Below are positions 5,615 to 6,954 of a stretch of DNA of 6,954 nucleotides, in pieces. The stretch lies in NCBI GenBank assembly GCA_005879255.1, contig VBKY01000411.1:1-6954 (forward strand), written 5' to 3'. The position numbers and the translations under genes are program-made. Numbering within the stretch: the stretch's first letter is position 1; every line of letters begins with the position of its first letter. Under the pieces are notes generated by a model. That model saw only the letters and a list, made by a program, of their open reading frames with translations. It had not been told where the DNA came from and did no database searches. The DNA comes from Deltaproteobacteria bacterium (GTDB taxonomy: Bacteria > Desulfobacterota_B > Binatia > UBA9968).

Positions 5615-6019
5615 TTAATCTCTCTTCGGCGGCGCGTAGAGCTGCAACAGATTCCCTTCCGTATCGAAGAAGTAAAAACCGCTCCCGCTGGCGCGGTCGA
5701 CGCTCGCCACGGAATGGACCTTCACTCCCCAGTCTTTCATCTTTGCCTTGGCCAGCTCAAAGTCCTCCCGGCCTACGCTGAAAGCTTGGTGTGTCGCGCC
5801 GTCTCTTTCGACACCATCCCCTGCGAGCGGTTTGGGCCGCTTGAAGAGCACGACCATGCTGTCACCGGAGCGAAGGTCCGCGCGTGATAGTTTATCGCCC
5901 ATGTCATCTGTGCCGGTCTTTGCGACGGTCATGCCCAACACCTCGGTATAGAACTTCACGGCTCGCGGCATGTCTTCCACAGGAATCCCAATATGATAAA
6001 CACCGGTCGTTTTAATCAT
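5615..6019 (-). CDS. VOC family (glyoxalase/bleomycin resistance fold) protein, 134 aa
   Basis: This is a single vicinal-oxygen-chelate domain of two beta-alpha-beta-beta-beta modules. GVYHIGIPVEDMPRAVKFY (6-24) opens module one with H9 on the first strand. THQAFSV (76-82) opens module two with H77. The last strand is FYFFDTEGNLLQLYAP (115-130). The usual third metal ligand, a glutamate in 'GNLxE', is Q126 here, so metal binding may be altered. The length equals one standard VOC subunit, which normally works as a dimer. AAGGAG (6032-6027) is seven bases before the ATG and lies inside the last codons of the upstream VOC gene, a coupled arrangement. The reaction cannot be named: lyase, isomerase, dioxygenase and binding roles all occur in this fold. 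Confidence 0.92.
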   Translation of the reverse strand: MIKTTGVYHIGIPVEDMPRAVKFYTEVLGMTVAKTGTDDMGDKLSRADLRSGDSMVVLFKRPKPLAGDGVERDGATHQAFSVGREDFELAKAKMKDWGVKVHSVASVDRASGSGFYFFDTEGNLLQLYAPPKRD

Positions 6020-6023
6020 CGGA

Positions 6024-6440
6024 TCACTCCTTGTCCGGCGGGCGGGCTCCTACCCAGCCCTTATCGGTGATGTCAACGACAGTTCCATCCGGCCCCAGCC
6101 ACTTTTCCTCGAAAAACCCCGTCGTATTTCTGGCATGGTCGCGGTTATCGATGTACTGGCCGCCGGCCTCACGGAGTTGCCGCCTCGTTTGCTCGATGTC
6201 CTCGGCCCAAAAGCCAAAATGACTCATGCCAAGAGCCGAAGAACCGCCATACTTCTCGGCCAATTCGGGGGTTCTATAACGTAGGATCGCCACGTTGAGG
6301 GTGCCATCGCTCAAATATATTCCCTCAGCAAGCGGCGAGTTGGTTCGCCCCTTCTCGACCATATCGAAAGCTTTCTTGTAAAAAGCCGCGGTCGCCTCAG
6401 GGTCGGCGGTATGCAAAGCCAAATGTCTCAGCTTGGGCAT
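6024..6440 (-). CDS. VOC family (glyoxalase fold) protein, 138 aa
   Basis: This is a second VOC domain and the first gene of the pair. MPKLRHLALHTADPEATAAF (1-20) gives H6 on strand one. MSHFGFWAED (72-81) gives H74. GPDGTVVDIT (116-125) ends the fold with D123 where glutamate is usual, followed by GWVGARPP. That acidic ligand is a conservative change and the 'PDGxxxDI...GW' ending occurs in a recognised VOC subgroup (recall). The frame is open to an ATG at 6470, but AAGGAGG (6456-6450) nine bases before ATG 6440 and the normal VOC N-terminus set the start. Its stop is four bases from the next VOC start. Only the first and second module openings resemble its neighbour, so it is a distant paralogue rather than a recent duplicate. 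Confidence 0.92.
   Translation of the reverse strand: MPKLRHLALHTADPEATAAFYKKAFDMVEKGRTNSPLAEGIYLSDGTLNVAILRYRTPELAEKYGGSSALGMSHFGFWAEDIEQTRRQLREAGGQYIDNRDHARNTTGFFEEKWLGPDGTVVDITDKGWVGARPPDKE
6027..6032 (-). promoter_or_regulatory. Ribosome binding site of the second VOC gene
   Basis: AAGGAG lies seven bases before ATG 6019. It overlaps the Lys-Glu codons just before the TGA of the upstream VOC gene, so ribosomes finishing that gene are placed to restart. Confidence 0.75.
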
Positions 6441-6449
6441 AATCTTTAG

Positions 6450-6456
6450 CCTCCTT
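6450..6456 (-). promoter_or_regulatory. Ribosome binding site deciding the first VOC start
   Basis: AAGGAGG is nine bases before ATG 6440. It lies inside the longer open frame from 6470 and therefore argues for the shorter, family-typical protein. Confidence 0.75.
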
Positions 6457-6495
6457 TTTACCAGAGTCACCTATTCTTGGAACTCCGGCTGATTG

Positions 6496-6525
6496 AGGCT
6501 AGACGAAATCGGTGGCAGGCGTCAA
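6496..6525 (-). promoter_or_regulatory. Weak candidate promoter of the VOC operon
   Basis: TTGACG (6525-6520) and TAGCCT (6501-6496) on the minus strand are separated by 18 bases. The -35 is good (5/6) and the -10 poor (3/6). The position is sensible for the VOC pair in the divergent gap 6441-6663. Confidence 0.25.
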
Positions 6526-6589
6526 GTACAGAAACTTGCGCGAGGCGGTCTATCGCAAGCGAACTGAAGCTGGGAAACCTGAAAGTGGC

Positions 6590-6618
6590 TTGACAAAGTA
6601 CGCGCATCATCTGATAGG
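6590..6618 (+). promoter_or_regulatory. Candidate promoter for the Gfo/Idh/MocA gene
   Basis: A perfect TTGACA (6590-6595) is followed after 17 bases by GATAGG (6613-6618), a 3/6 match to the -10. The predicted start near 6625 gives a leader of about 39 bases carrying AGGAG (6651-6655). Confidence 0.4.
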
Positions 6619-6663
6619 TTGCGGCTACGAAATGACTGTTTGGATCACTGAGGAGCCAAGAAG

Positions 6664-6954
6664 ATGAACGGAACTGGCAATAGACGACTAAAGCTCGGTA
6701 TCGTCGGCATCGGCGTCGGCGCGTCGGAAATATTACCGGCAATGGAGCAAATACCGGAGTTTGAGCTGGTCGCCGCCGCCGACGTCAATCCCCGCGTGTT
6801 GGAAACTTTTCGCCAGCGCTATGGAGCCAAGACCTACGACAGCGTCGAGAAAATGTGCGCCGATCCCGACGTCGAAGCCGTATGGGTATCGACGCCCAAC
6901 CGGTTTCACGCGCCCCATACAATCATCGCCGCCAATTCCGGCAAGCATGTTGTC
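6664..6954 (+). CDS. Gfo/Idh/MocA family oxidoreductase, N-terminal 97 aa (partial)
   Basis: This is the Rossmann half of an NAD(P)-dependent dehydrogenase acting on sugars, inositols or related polyols. LGIVGIGVGASEILPAM (11-27) is the glycine-rich dinucleotide loop. FELVAAADVNP (33-43) ends strand two with D40, the residue that usually holds the ribose hydroxyls and favours NAD. VEAVWVSTPNRFHAPHTIIA (70-89) is the family's 'xxTPxxxHxxxxxxA' segment, followed by GKHVV (93-97). The catalytic EKP motif normally comes directly after this and lies beyond the window. AGGAG (6651-6655) is eight bases before the ATG. The gene is divergent from the VOC pair. The substrate cannot be inferred without the C-terminal domain. 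Confidence 0.95.
   Translation, partial: MNGTGNRRLKLGIVGIGVGASEILPAMEQIPEFELVAAADVNPRVLETFRQRYGAKTYDSVEKMCADPDVEAVWVSTPNRFHAPHTIIAANSGKHVV

Noticed and set aside
6024..6470. Longer VOC protein from ATG 6470
   Set aside because: AAGGAGG at 6456-6450 lies within that extension and serves ATG 6440, where the normal VOC N-terminus begins.

Overview
The window looks like chromosomal DNA from an environmental, Gram-negative-type bacterium of moderate GC. I see a lipobox protein, a Sec-exported NMT1/SsuA-like solute-binding protein, an amidohydrolase-2 protein, two small VOC (glyoxalase-fold) proteins and a Gfo/Idh/MocA oxidoreductase, with short intergenic palindromes between them. This mix is common in soil and subsurface lineages (deltaproteobacteria-like, Binatota, Rokubacteria, Tectomicrobia). 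That placement is inference from gene content only. No RNA gene, transposase, CRISPR array or phage gene is visible.

Left part (1-2188). At the edge is the N-terminus of a minus-strand CxxCG/HP protein, preceded on the same strand by an unrecognised 159-aa protein. Divergent from these, a plus-strand run begins: a 91-aa small protein of the DUF6812-like type, a doubtful 38-aa ORF that overlaps it by ATGA, an 88-aa cysteine-rich lipoprotein, and a 211-aa haem-oxygenase-like protein of the PqqC/TenA/CADD group. This last protein keeps all six expected diiron ligands and is the most interesting enzyme here.

Middle (2189-5437). After a small hairpin comes a minus-strand small gene that reads as one conserved-looking 73-aa protein only if two compensating single-base shifts are undone. 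A roughly 100-bp imperfect palindrome follows. Next is a minus-strand pair: a solute-binding protein and, five bases after its stop, a 139-aa beta-rich protein of unknown function. No permease or ATPase gene is present. Divergent from this pair is a 376-aa amidohydrolase with a strong ribosome site and a recognisable promoter. The binding protein and the hydrolase may serve one uptake and breakdown route, but the substrate cannot be read from the sequence.

Right part (5438-6954). A second palindromic repeat separates the amidohydrolase from two convergent, translationally coupled VOC genes. Divergent from those, a Gfo/Idh/MocA dehydrogenase starts behind a TTGACA promoter and runs off the window. 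Small-molecule catabolism is the common theme. I see no defence or mobile system.
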